Assembly (NCBI GenBank): GCA_964636675.1
Contig: CAZWUO010000022.1
Coordinates: 1-30,101, forward strand
Direction of reading: 5' to 3'
Length of the DNA: 30,101 nt
Source: JALUUH01 sp964636675
GTDB lineage: Bacteria; Pseudomonadota; Gammaproteobacteria; S012-40
Shown in pieces: positions 8,237 through 16,410 of this stretch. A program made the translations under genes and the position numbers. The notes below the pieces were generated by a model. It searched no databases and had not been told where the DNA came from. It was given only the letters and a program-made list of their open reading frames with translations. How positions within the stretch are numbered: position 1 is the stretch's first letter; each line of letters begins with the position of its first letter.

Positions 8237-9076
8237 CTATTTATTAATGGCTTGCTCTACTAGGGCTAAAAAACTCGGAACATCATGTACTTTGGCTAGT
8301 TCATCCGTGGTCACGGTATACCCATATTCATTGGCAATCATGGCATAACGCGGAATGCGCGAAAAAAACAGCTTAGGAAAAACCCATCGAACAAAATCAT
8401 CAGGATCTACTAACGCAACATACGAAAGATTTTTCTCTGACAAATACAGATCCAGTTGCTCGTCTAAAAAAGCTTCGCGATAATAAAGAGGTTTAGGATC
8501 TGCAAAAGCACGCTTGATCAATGCTTGCTCATCTTTTTCAGATGCTTTGATATACAAAACCAATGTATGTTTGGCAAGCTGAGATAACACATGCTCGTCA
8601 TCTAGCTCGCAAATACTTCCACCCGCATCATTAATAAAATGCTTATAACCATAAATTTCATGCGCTTTTTCAATAAATGCCGGTACATCAAGCATCGCTG
8701 CGATCTCAGCCTCCCGATGTAGAGCTTGGCGATACTTAAACTCTTTTAAGGGGAGACCCGCGTGTTCGGGATTACCCAGCTTGCCTAAAAAACTCGCAAC
8801 AGGTTTTAAATTATCAACACTAATATTGTTGGCGATATAAATTGAATCACTCCGTAAAAGCTCTCTTAAAAAGGGAACCTGCATCGCCTGAAGTTTGACA
8901 TTATCCAAAATGGGTTCACCAAGATACCGCGTACCAATCCGATAATCGCCGGAATAATGAAACCAATCACCTTGCATTAAAATATTAGATAAACGGGTTT
9001 TACCGACACCGGACATGCCCAATAACGTGATGGATTTGTGCTCCCAAGCCTTAAATTGGTCAACCGATAATTTCAC
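8237..9076 (-). CDS. P-loop ATPase of unknown function
   Basis: About 279 residues from a GTG at 9076, chosen because AGGGGA lies six bases upstream; a TTG at 9094 would add six residues. A Walker A motif, GMSGVGKT, sits near residues 20-27. No classical Walker B is obvious; FINDAGGSICELDDE (about residues 145-160) may supply acidic residues. A hydrophobic strand HTLVLYIKAS follows. There is no signal peptide or membrane segment, so it is probably cytoplasmic. The small single-domain layout with an early P-loop is reminiscent of kinase-like NTPases, but I recognise no characterised family and infer no substrate. It is 125 bases upstream of the MetA gene on the same strand, with no clear terminator between. 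Confidence 0.8.
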   Translation of the reverse strand: MKLSVDQFKAWEHKSITLLGMSGVGKTRLSNILMQGDWFHYSGDYRIGTRYLGEPILDNVKLQAMQVPFLRELLRSDSIYIANNISVDNLKPVASFLGKLGNPEHAGLPLKEFKYRQALHREAEIAAMLDVPAFIEKAHEIYGYKHFINDAGGSICELDDEHVLSQLAKHTLVLYIKASEKDEQALIKRAFADPKPLYYREAFLDEQLDLYLSEKNLSYVALVDPDDFVRWVFPKLFFSRIPRYAMIANEYGYTVTTDELAKVHDVPSFLALVEQAINK

Positions 9077-9202
9077 CTCAAATCCCCTAGACAAATAATA
9101 CTGATCGGATTTTAATGGAAAATACGCTTACGCATTCTAAATATACCCGAAACGATAACACCCTATAACACTCAACGGAGGCATTTATATACCTGAAATA
9201 CA

Positions 9203-9225
9203 AAAAGCCCCAATAAGGGGCTTTT
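9203..9225 (-). terminator. Intrinsic terminator of the 51-residue membrane protein gene
   Basis: A perfect 9-bp stem, AAAAGCCCC (9203-9211) with GGGGCTTTT (9217-9225), surrounds a 5-base loop. On the minus strand it ends in a run of T. It lies 35 bases beyond the stop codon of the small gene at 9260, separating it from the ATPase gene. The symmetric A/T flanks may let it work in both directions. Confidence 0.85.
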
Positions 9226-9259
9226 ACAAAAACATGCGCAAACAACGCAGCTTTTACGC

Positions 9260-9415
9260 TTACATTGCACTACCTAATACAAATGTTGCAATTGCTGTAT
9301 AAACGAGCAAAACAGCTACCATTGTGATAGCTACACGTCGGTTTTCAGCAGGATCGTTTTTTTGTCTTGTTACGTATGGATTCTCTTCAATCGTCCAGTC
9401 TTTTGCTCCACTCAT
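9260..9415 (-). CDS. 51-residue single-span membrane protein, unknown function
   Basis: I found this short frame by reading the minus strand. The product starts MSGAKDWTIEENPY and has a polar, charged first half (about 1-27, with RQKND and ENRR) and one hydrophobic helix (about 28-49, ITMVAVLLVYTAIATFVLG). The positive residues just before the helix suggest an N-in orientation. GAGGG lies about seven bases before the ATG, a promoter-like pair lies further upstream, and a strong terminator follows, so it looks like a real single-gene transcript. It has no His or Cys in the helix, so it does not look like a haem or bacteriochlorophyll binder. It may be a small subunit of a membrane complex; I do not recognise the family. 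Confidence 0.72.
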   Translation of the reverse strand: MSGAKDWTIEENPYVTRQKNDPAENRRVAITMVAVLLVYTAIATFVLGSAM

Positions 9416-9884
9416 TTTCACACCCTCAAACGTATCTGTTTTGTTGACCTAGATTAGAGTCTATAGTGCAAAAAAAACAGTTTCAAGATAAATTTAGCAG
9501 AATTTAGCACAGATCGCGTAAATGGGCCTAAAACCGCCCTCGAATCGCTTTACTATTTTCCGGCATCACTTCTGCTTAATTCCGCATTCTATTGAGTGTT
9601 TTATGAGATGAGCAGTTACAAAATTTAAACCTCTTTTAGGATCTGTTATGGGAGTGCATCTCTAAATAAAGTATTCTCTAACAGCACATGGATGTCACCC
9701 TACTTCGATACAACGACCTAATGGACCTGCAAGGAATCATTGGCCGTATTATCAGACGATCGGCGGATGCAAATCCTAGGATAAAAAATATCTAAAATAT
9801 TGATAAAAAGATCAAAAAAATCACTCACTTAGATTCACCCAAATCAATTCTCAAATACCAATAACCGTAACCCAGGGAATTACT
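9416..9884. other. 469-base divergent intergenic region between the small membrane gene and the phc-like operon
   Basis: It should contain promoters for both directions. The minus-strand promoter candidate is at 9460-9486. On the plus side I found the ribosome site of the methyltransferase gene but no convincing promoter; the last 150 bases are A/T-rich (about 9780-9860). A 35-codon frame at 9688-9795 has no ribosome site and I do not call it. Confidence 0.5.
9460..9486 (-). promoter_or_regulatory. Candidate sigma-70 promoter of the 51-residue membrane protein gene
   Basis: On the minus strand TTGAAA (9486-9481) is followed 15 bases later by TATAGA (9465-9460). The spacing is shorter than the usual 17, but both boxes are close to consensus. 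The distance to the ATG at 9415 is about 45 bases. Confidence 0.4.
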
Positions 9885-11270
9885 GTGTCAGCACCTAGCC
9901 ATATCAATAACCTACTCGTATTTAAGAATAGTCAAAACATCAATGCTCGGGGAACCCTACTCAAACTCTCGCGCACCATGATTGTATTTGAGGTGTACAA
10001 CCCTTACTCAATAGTACAACTCAGTGAAGTTCTTCAAGAATTAAAAATATTTCGCGGTGATCAACCCATTTACCAGGGCAAAGCAGTCGTCAGCAACCTC
10101 ATGAATACGGGTTTAATGCTCGTAGTATCAGCAACCCTGCTCGATTCATGGTCTGATTTATCCGAATCAATCCACAGCAAACGTGCTCTCGGTAACGAGG
10201 TCAAAGAATTTGTACATAGCTGGCAGGAATCACACAAACTACGTTCTGGGTACGTGCTCGCAGTCGGAAATATACGCTCATTTTTAAGTGAATTGAGCAT
10301 TTGGTTGGGACAAATTGAATTTAATAACGAATTTCAAGTAGTAACAAAATCACTTTTAAATAAGCTTTACCCTCCTATTACATCTCAACTAAATATGATA
10401 TTAAAAAATTTTGAAAGCGAGGCTTCCAAAATTTCGCCACATAAGGTAGAAACACACAAGGCTTTTGCTCAACAGGATCTTCATCCTCTAATAATGACTA
10501 CACCATTCGCACATAGAGCATTCCATAAACCTTTAGACTATGCTGGTGATTACGAGATGGTCAATATGATATGGAGAAATGACTACGAGGGATCAACCAT
10601 ATATGCGCAATTAATTAACAAGCTTCAACTTCAATTCGATGCCGCCGTGGCTCACAGAAATCGCATTCGCATTCTAACCGAACGATTAATTCAGGTTTGT
10701 AATAAAGCTAAAGGTTTAGGGCGCCCCGCGAAAATTCTTAATATCGGCTGCGGCCCTGCTATTGAGATTCAGAATTTTATTGAAACATATTCGTTACTAG
10801 AATTCGCTGACTTCACACTGCTAGACTTTAACCAAGAAACATTAATCAATACAGAAGAAAAAATACAATCTTTGTTGCAAAATAAAACAAAAAAACCTCA
10901 GCTGGACTTCGTTCTAAAGTCAGTCCATACATTACTTAAGCAAGCAACCTCAAAAGAATTTCAATTTGAGCATATAGAAACGTATGACCTAGTATACTGT
11001 GCCGGCCTTTTTGACTATTTGTCGGATAAAGCATGTGCACAACTCTTGAAAATATTTTTCAAGTGGACTTCTCCTAGTGGGGTTATTCTTTGCACTAACG
11101 TTCATCCAAATAATGGAGCGTTATATTGGATGGAACACTTATTGGAATGGCGCTTAATATACCGAAATGAAGACGACATGAGTAAATTAATTCCCCACAC
11201 TGGAGAAAAAATCGTATACACTGATAAAACTGTGGTTAACGTTTTTTTAGAAATAAAAAAAAATGGGTAG
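9885..11270 (+). CDS. PhcB-like SAM-dependent methyltransferase with PilZ-like N-terminal domain
   Basis: 461 residues from a GTG start, with AGGGA eight bases upstream. The N-terminus (about 10-95) looks like a PilZ-type beta barrel (GTLLKLSRTMIVFEVYNP, YQGKAVVSNLMNTGLMLVV) but lacks clear RxxxR and DxSxxG c-di-GMP binding motifs. A helical linker follows. Around 207-226 is the block PFAHRAFHKPLDYAGDYEM. The class I methyltransferase domain has motif I ILNIGCGPAIE (about 284-294), LLDFN (about 312-316) and YDLVYCAGLFDYL (about 367-379). This layout, and its place before a membrane sensor kinase and two receiver proteins, matches PhcB, which makes the 3-hydroxy fatty acid methyl ester signal of Ralstonia. 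The substrate here is inferred. The end overlaps the kinase gene by 8 bases. Confidence 0.8.
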   Translation: MSAPSHINNLLVFKNSQNINARGTLLKLSRTMIVFEVYNPYSIVQLSEVLQELKIFRGDQPIYQGKAVVSNLMNTGLMLVVSATLLDSWSDLSESIHSKRALGNEVKEFVHSWQESHKLRSGYVLAVGNIRSFLSELSIWLGQIEFNNEFQVVTKSLLNKLYPPITSQLNMILKNFESEASKISPHKVETHKAFAQQDLHPLIMTTPFAHRAFHKPLDYAGDYEMVNMIWRNDYEGSTIYAQLINKLQLQFDAAVAHRNRIRILTERLIQVCNKAKGLGRPAKILNIGCGPAIEIQNFIETYSLLEFADFTLLDFNQETLINTEEKIQSLLQNKTKKPQLDFVLKSVHTLLKQATSKEFQFEHIETYDLVYCAGLFDYLSDKACAQLLKIFFKWTSPSGVILCTNVHPNNGALYWMEHLLEWRLIYRNEDDMSKLIPHTGEKIVYTDKTVVNVFLEIKKNG

Positions 11271-13833
11271 CTCTAAAAATATAAACGAAGCTTACCGGAC
11301 AACTGAGTTTGCATACCGTATTGTTGAGTCGAAAATTGGTTGCATAATTGCGCTCTTGCTAGTGCCAGCTGGCGTTAGCCTAGATTATTTCATCTATCCA
11401 AACTTTCTCACTTTATTCTTTTTTTTACGTCTTTTATGCGACATTGTAATAGGAATCGTTTTTGCTCTTCATTTTACAAATATAGGCCAAAAAAACATAA
11501 AAGCACTCACATTCACCTGGTTGATTTCCGTACAAATCATGATATGTTATATGATTTTTCTAACCGATGGATACAACTCAACGTATTATGCGGGACTCAA
11601 TCTTGCCATTATCGCAATTGGCATTCTCTTACCTACATCAGTTATAGAAGCTATAGTATTTTCTTCTACTACTATCTTTCTGTATATTTTAGCATGTTAT
11701 TACCATCCTGATTCAATTGACTTCAATACACTATACAATAACCTCTACTTCTTGACTCTAACTAGCATAATTGGCATTACATCGGTATTTTTCAATGTAA
11801 GGAGACGCTTCACTGAATTTCGACTAAGCTTTGAACTCGACAACCGCAATAAAGAACTGACAGAAATTGATCAACAGAAATCGCTTTTTTTTGCCAATGT
11901 CAGCCACGAACTCCGCACCCCGCTAACACTCATTCTTTCACCTATTCAGGATTTATTACTCAAACCCACTGTTTCCAATGAGATAAAAAACACCCTCTCG
12001 ATTGTTGCAAACAATGCCGTGCGTTTATTAAAACTCGTCAATGATTTATTGGATATTGTGCGCTTAGAGGAGGGGAAAACTCCGTTATATAAGACCCCGG
12101 CGGAACTCAATAAAACAGTCGGCGGCTTAGCTGATTCGGTCAGCCATCTAGCCCATTCAAAAAATATAAAACTCATTAAACATTTATCAGAAAAATCACT
12201 CGTCGTAACCGCTGATCAACAAGCCTTGGAAAAAATATTTCTAAATCTATTAATCAACGCAATCAAGTTTACCAATGCTAATGGATGTATTACCGTAAGC
12301 TCATACTTGGATAGCGCTAATGCTCAAGCAGTTGTCGAAATTAAAGATACGGGTATGGGTATTAGCGCTACCGAGCTACCTCATATTTTTGAGCGGTTTC
12401 GTCAAGCGAATGGAGCATCTACGCGCGCGCATCAGGGAACGGGGCTAGGCCTCGCTATTGTCAAAGAATTAACCGAAGCACTCGGCGGGCAAATCAAAGC
12501 GATGAGTAGTCCTGGCAATGGAACGACAATGCGCATCAGCTTCCCTTTGTGTCAAGACCCCACATTAACCACCGTTGATGCTCTGCTACCGCCTCTAAGT
12601 AATAATTATTTAGCTGATCCACTGGCAGGCGCTCACAAAACGACCGAACTTAATGAGTTAGCACCAAACAACTCAATAAACCAATTTGTGCAAGATGATA
12701 CCGATAAACCACTCTTATTGCTCATCGACGACGAACCCGATATGCAACGCTACCTGATTAGCATTCTGCAAGACGATTATCGACTACTCTACGCATCAAA
12801 TGGCAAACAAGGTTTGGATTTATTTTCTAACCATCATCCTGATCTTGTGTTACTCGATCTCATGCTTCCGGAAATCGATGGCCTCGAAGTTTGTCGAATT
12901 ATCAAGCAATATAAAAAACACACCAAGGTCATCTTGCTAACCGCCCGTGCTGATGAAACAACCAAAATTGAGGCCTTAAAACGCGGAGCGGACGACTTCC
13001 TCACCAAACCATTTAGCAGCCTGGAAATTAATACGAGACTTAATAATTTGTTTCATACGTCTCAACTCCAACGCGACTTGCAACAGCAAAACATGGAATT
13101 ACAAAAAACCCTGAAAGCACTCAAACATGCACAGTCGCAACTTATTCAAAGTGAAAAGATGAACGCTCTCGGCAATCTTGCTGCAGGCTTATTGCATGAA
13201 ATCAATAACCCTCTGAACTACACATTAACGGCATTGCAAGTCGCCATGAATGCCCCCTTAATCCTTCAGGATCAAGAGCTATTGGAAATTTGTGAAGACA
13301 TGCAAGAAGGCATGCTGCGCATCAGCACCATTGTTACCGATTTGCGCGCTTTCGCCTATCCCAGTGACATGAGCATGCACACTCCGTTTTTATTTTCTGC
13401 GATTTTGGAAAAAGCATTACGCTTTACAACAATAGAGATCAATGAATTAGTCATAGACCAGCGTGGTTGCAAGGACATTTGGGTAACCGGGTCTGAAACC
13501 CATATTACCCAAGTTCTGATAAATCTCATATCCAATGCGGGCAACGCCATCAGCAAAGCACAGAGAGAAATACCAGGAACAATTATTATTGACTGTCGCA
13601 CAGAGAAAAAACGTTTATACATTCGGGTAAAAGACAATGGAATAGGAATAGAAAAAGAGATTATATCGCAGATTTTTGATCCCTTCTTTACCACTCAAGA
13701 GGTAGGAGACGGCATGGGCTTAGGCTTGAGTATCAGTAACACTATCGTTACTAACCATGGCGGAAAATTCGTGGTAGATAGCAAACCCAATGAAGGAACC
13801 ACGATTACATTTGATCTGGGTTTAGCCGACTAA
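11263..13833 (+). CDS. PhcS/LqsS-like six-span hybrid sensor kinase with HK-REC-HK layout
   Basis: 856 residues. Six hydrophobic spans occupy about residues 24-178, with little periplasmic loop, as in the PhcS, LqsS and CqsS receptors for lipid-like signals. The first kinase core has FFANVSHELRTPL (His215), NLLINAIKF (Asn332), IKDTGMGI and GTGLGLAIV. A receiver follows (about 484-595) with acidic IDDE, phospho-acceptor Asp532 in LLDLMLP and Lys in FLTKPF. A coiled coil (about 600-635) leads to a second kinase core with GLLHEINNPLN (His645), NLISNAGNAI, VKDNGIGI and GDGMGLGLSI. Both kinase cores and the receiver look intact. It overlaps the methyltransferase gene by 8 bases and is followed 93 bases later by the first response regulator. 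Sensing of the methyltransferase product is inference from the phc precedent. Confidence 0.88.
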   Translation: MGSSKNINEAYRTTEFAYRIVESKIGCIIALLLVPAGVSLDYFIYPNFLTLFFFLRLLCDIVIGIVFALHFTNIGQKNIKALTFTWLISVQIMICYMIFLTDGYNSTYYAGLNLAIIAIGILLPTSVIEAIVFSSTTIFLYILACYYHPDSIDFNTLYNNLYFLTLTSIIGITSVFFNVRRRFTEFRLSFELDNRNKELTEIDQQKSLFFANVSHELRTPLTLILSPIQDLLLKPTVSNEIKNTLSIVANNAVRLLKLVNDLLDIVRLEEGKTPLYKTPAELNKTVGGLADSVSHLAHSKNIKLIKHLSEKSLVVTADQQALEKIFLNLLINAIKFTNANGCITVSSYLDSANAQAVVEIKDTGMGISATELPHIFERFRQANGASTRAHQGTGLGLAIVKELTEALGGQIKAMSSPGNGTTMRISFPLCQDPTLTTVDALLPPLSNNYLADPLAGAHKTTELNELAPNNSINQFVQDDTDKPLLLLIDDEPDMQRYLISILQDDYRLLYASNGKQGLDLFSNHHPDLVLLDLMLPEIDGLEVCRIIKQYKKHTKVILLTARADETTKIEALKRGADDFLTKPFSSLEINTRLNNLFHTSQLQRDLQQQNMELQKTLKALKHAQSQLIQSEKMNALGNLAAGLLHEINNPLNYTLTALQVAMNAPLILQDQELLEICEDMQEGMLRISTIVTDLRAFAYPSDMSMHTPFLFSAILEKALRFTTIEINELVIDQRGCKDIWVTGSETHITQVLINLISNAGNAISKAQREIPGTIIIDCRTEKKRLYIRVKDNGIGIEKEIISQIFDPFFTTQEVGDGMGLGLSISNTIVTNHGGKFVVDSKPNEGTTITFDLGLAD

Positions 13834-13926
13834 CAGCGTCTCACGCTAAGGTTTGTATTTCAACAAAAAGTATGGTGACATATCACTGCGAGCACATCAT
13901 CAACATAAACCAATAAAGGTTGGCGT

Positions 13927-15114
13927 ATGACCATCCAGTCACATAACCATAGTCGTTATAGCATTCTTTTTGTCGATGATGAAGAAAAGTCATTGAAATA
14001 TTTCAAACAAGCTTTCTGTAGGCATTTCAATATATTAACTGCCTCGGGTTCCAAAGAAGCTAAGCAATTGATCATCGAACACCCCGGCAATGTCGGTGTA
14101 CTCATTACCGATAAACGCATGCCTGACGAGAATGGCATCGAGTTACTTGAATGGGTAAAAAAACAAAACCCTGATATTATCCGACTACTGACCACTGCTT
14201 TTGCAAACAGCGAAGAAACAATAGAAGCAATAAATAAAGGGCACATCTACCGTTATGTGCCAAAACCCTGGCAAGCAGAAAACCTGTTAAATGACTTAAA
14301 AAGTGCCATGAATCTTTTTATGCAGCAAAAACTCGACGGGAAACGTGCCGAAAAATGCATACGAAGCTCAGCGATACTTGCCGCTTATTTTGTAAACAAA
14401 CTTAAGTCTCCATTACTCAACATTGATAATACAGCAAAAAACATTCAAGTAGAGCTGCCTAAACTCATTGATAAACTCAAACAAAGCCGCTCGACGGAGT
14501 CCTCTGCCTCCACTGAGCAACAACTGGAAATATTGCGCACTACACCCGAAAGCCTACGCGCTAGTCTACAAATAGCAAATACAGAAATTGACACTTTTCT
14601 TCTTAATATTGGTAGAAAGCAAATATCGCAACAAGACATCATTTCATTTTCGATTCGAGATTGCATCAACAGCTCACTCAGTCAATGTTTCGTAAGCGAA
14701 CATTTCAGAAAAAGTATTTATTTTGATTCTGAGCTGGATTTTATTGTGCTGGGCATCGAGGACTTAATCAAATTCGTATTACTTAGTTTACTCAACAATG
14801 CAATTGATGCTTTGTCTGCAACGAATGCCGGAGAAATTATCATCCGCCTAGAAACTGGAAAAAATTACAATTATTTATATATTAAGGATACAGGAATAGG
14901 TATGGCTAATAATATATTGCCACATATTTTCGACGAATATTTTTCAACGAAACCCAATCATATAGGCCTGGGACTCACATTTTGCAAAACCGTCATGCAA
15001 GAATTGGATGGTGACATAAAATGCCATACACAAAAGAATTTTTATACTGAATTTAGTTTAAATTTTCCAAAAGTGGCAACTTTGTCGTCTAATAAGAAAA
15101 AGACTCCGCATTAA
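13927..15114 (+). CDS. PhcR/PhcQ-like response regulator with histidine-less kinase module
   Basis: 395 residues, with AAGG before the ATG. The receiver domain (about 10-130) has FVDDEE, phospho-acceptor Asp62 in ITDKRMP, LTTAFAN and the YRYVPKPW signature (Lys113) shared with PhcR, PhcQ and RpfG-type regulators. The C-terminus is kinase-like. The expected H-box reads FVNKLKSPL, so the phospho-accepting His is Asn157. The ATP-binding half looks intact: LLNNAIDAL, IKDTGIGM, HIFDEYFSTK and HIGLGLTFCK. It might use ATP to phosphorylate a His on a partner, or it could be an allosteric module. The next gene is a paralogue with the opposite defect. No DNA-binding, GGDEF or HD-GYP output domain is present. 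Confidence 0.85.
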   Translation: MTIQSHNHSRYSILFVDDEEKSLKYFKQAFCRHFNILTASGSKEAKQLIIEHPGNVGVLITDKRMPDENGIELLEWVKKQNPDIIRLLTTAFANSEETIEAINKGHIYRYVPKPWQAENLLNDLKSAMNLFMQQKLDGKRAEKCIRSSAILAAYFVNKLKSPLLNIDNTAKNIQVELPKLIDKLKQSRSTESSASTEQQLEILRTTPESLRASLQIANTEIDTFLLNIGRKQISQQDIISFSIRDCINSSLSQCFVSEHFRKSIYFDSELDFIVLGIEDLIKFVLLSLLNNAIDALSATNAGEIIIRLETGKNYNYLYIKDTGIGMANNILPHIFDEYFSTKPNHIGLGLTFCKTVMQELDGDIKCHTQKNFYTEFSLNFPKVATLSSNKKKTPH

Positions 15115-15152
15115 ATATATCAATAAACATGAAGCACCGCGAAGGAACTTAA

Positions 15153-16352
15153 ATGGCTATCGAAAATAATATTAACTCTATGGCCATCTTACTCGTCGAT
15201 GACGAAGACAAAACCATCAAATATTTTCAACGTGCATTTGCTCTAGAATTTAGAATACTGACCGCAAGCAGCGTAGACCAGGGCATTGAACTATTATCCG
15301 AGCACCATAATGACATAGGTGTATTAATTACAGACCAGCGCATGCCCGTAAAATCAGGTGTCGAACTGCTCCAACATACGCGTGAATATTATCCCGACAT
15401 TGTCCGCATACTTACCACTGCATATTCTAACCTAGATAGTGCAATAGCAGCCATTAACAGCGGCGAAATCTTCCGCTATATCACCAAACCATGGGATATC
15501 CGTACCCTGCGAGGCGAACTCATCAGCGCACTAAACTACTACGCAGTTCAATATGAGCGAAATTTATTACTCAAAGAAAAACTCAGTGTTTGGCAACAAC
15601 TTACTGCAATTAATAAAGTACGCGACATGATTATTATGGCAGGCAGTTTCTCCCATATGCGATACAGCCTAAACGCAATTCACGCTCTACTCACGCAATA
15701 TCCTCATGCGACAGTCGAACCTAGCGACATGAATAACTATCAACATTTTAACCCCTGGCATGTCATGCAAACCGAAATTCGCCAAGGCATCGATTGCGCG
15801 CAGAAAATCATTCTGAATACTCTGCAAGAAACGGATAAAAACATTGTCAATATACCAATCGACATTAACCAACTACTAGATCACGTATTAACGAACCTAC
15901 CAACACTTACCCGACTGATCAAGTGGGATAAATCAAGAACCCATGCACCGCATATCATTAATGGCAACCTTCATCAGATCGAATACCTACTCAAAATCAT
16001 TATTCAACACTCATTCGACGTGATGCAAAAGAACCATTATTTGCAAGCTATCACTGCTGACGCTAATGCACTTGAAATCACCCTCGAGAAACATTCCCCA
16101 CAAGGAATAAAGTTAACTCTTGTAATGACAGCACAAAAACCCATTCATCATCCTCTGACAAGCTCATTGATAAGCGCTTTTTTTATCGCTTATCATCACG
16201 GCGGGTGTATTAAAATCACTTATGTCAATGAAATGCGACTAACCACAATCGAACTACCAACAGACCCTGTTTCCACTAAGTTAGTGGAATTGCCTGATGA
16301 TTATTTAGAAGAGATATTTGATGCCTATGAAAACAAAAATGGACTGCATTAA
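15153..16352 (+). CDS. PhcR/PhcQ-like response regulator with degenerate ATPase module
   Basis: 399 residues, with GAAGGA before the ATG. The receiver (about 9-128) has LLVDDED, phospho-acceptor Asp61 in ITDQRMP, LTTAYSN and FRYITKPW (Lys112). It is clearly a paralogue of the preceding gene, with the same length and layout. The C-terminal kinase-like half keeps a His in SFSHMRYSLNAI (His168), but the ATP-binding part has decayed: the N-box reads IIIQHSFDVM (no Asn), and I find no DxGxG or GxGLG motif before the ELPTDP end. It therefore cannot be expected to bind ATP normally, but could act as a phosphotransfer or docking module. It follows the previous gene by 38 bases on the same strand and is probably co-transcribed. 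Confidence 0.85.
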   Translation: MAIENNINSMAILLVDDEDKTIKYFQRAFALEFRILTASSVDQGIELLSEHHNDIGVLITDQRMPVKSGVELLQHTREYYPDIVRILTTAYSNLDSAIAAINSGEIFRYITKPWDIRTLRGELISALNYYAVQYERNLLLKEKLSVWQQLTAINKVRDMIIMAGSFSHMRYSLNAIHALLTQYPHATVEPSDMNNYQHFNPWHVMQTEIRQGIDCAQKIILNTLQETDKNIVNIPIDINQLLDHVLTNLPTLTRLIKWDKSRTHAPHIINGNLHQIEYLLKIIIQHSFDVMQKNHYLQAITADANALEITLEKHSPQGIKLTLVMTAQKPIHHPLTSSLISAFFIAYHHGGCIKITYVNEMRLTTIELPTDPVSTKLVELPDDYLEEIFDAYENKNGLH

Positions 16353-16380
16353 TAAATAAAAAGGTATAAGGATATTTTTC

Positions 16381-16410
16381 ATGCATGCATTAAATTTCTG
16401 GACTAAATAA
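16381..16410 (+). CDS. Possible 9-codon leader overlapping the PAS kinase start (TAATG)
   Basis: An AAGGAT ribosome site lies eight bases before the ATG at 16381. The frame encodes MHALNFWTK and stops at a TAA that shares its last A with the ATG of the kinase gene (TAATG). The kinase start has no ribosome site of its own, so translation may depend on termination of this mini-frame. It could also be chance. Confidence 0.3.
   Translation: MHALNFWTK

Noticed and set aside
9688..9795. 35-codon frame on the plus strand upstream of the methyltransferase gene
   Set aside because: No ribosome site, no recognisable composition, and it lies in a divergent promoter region.
13356..13694. 112-residue antisense frame inside the hybrid kinase
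   Set aside because: Shadow of the second kinase core, whose motifs are intact on the plus strand.
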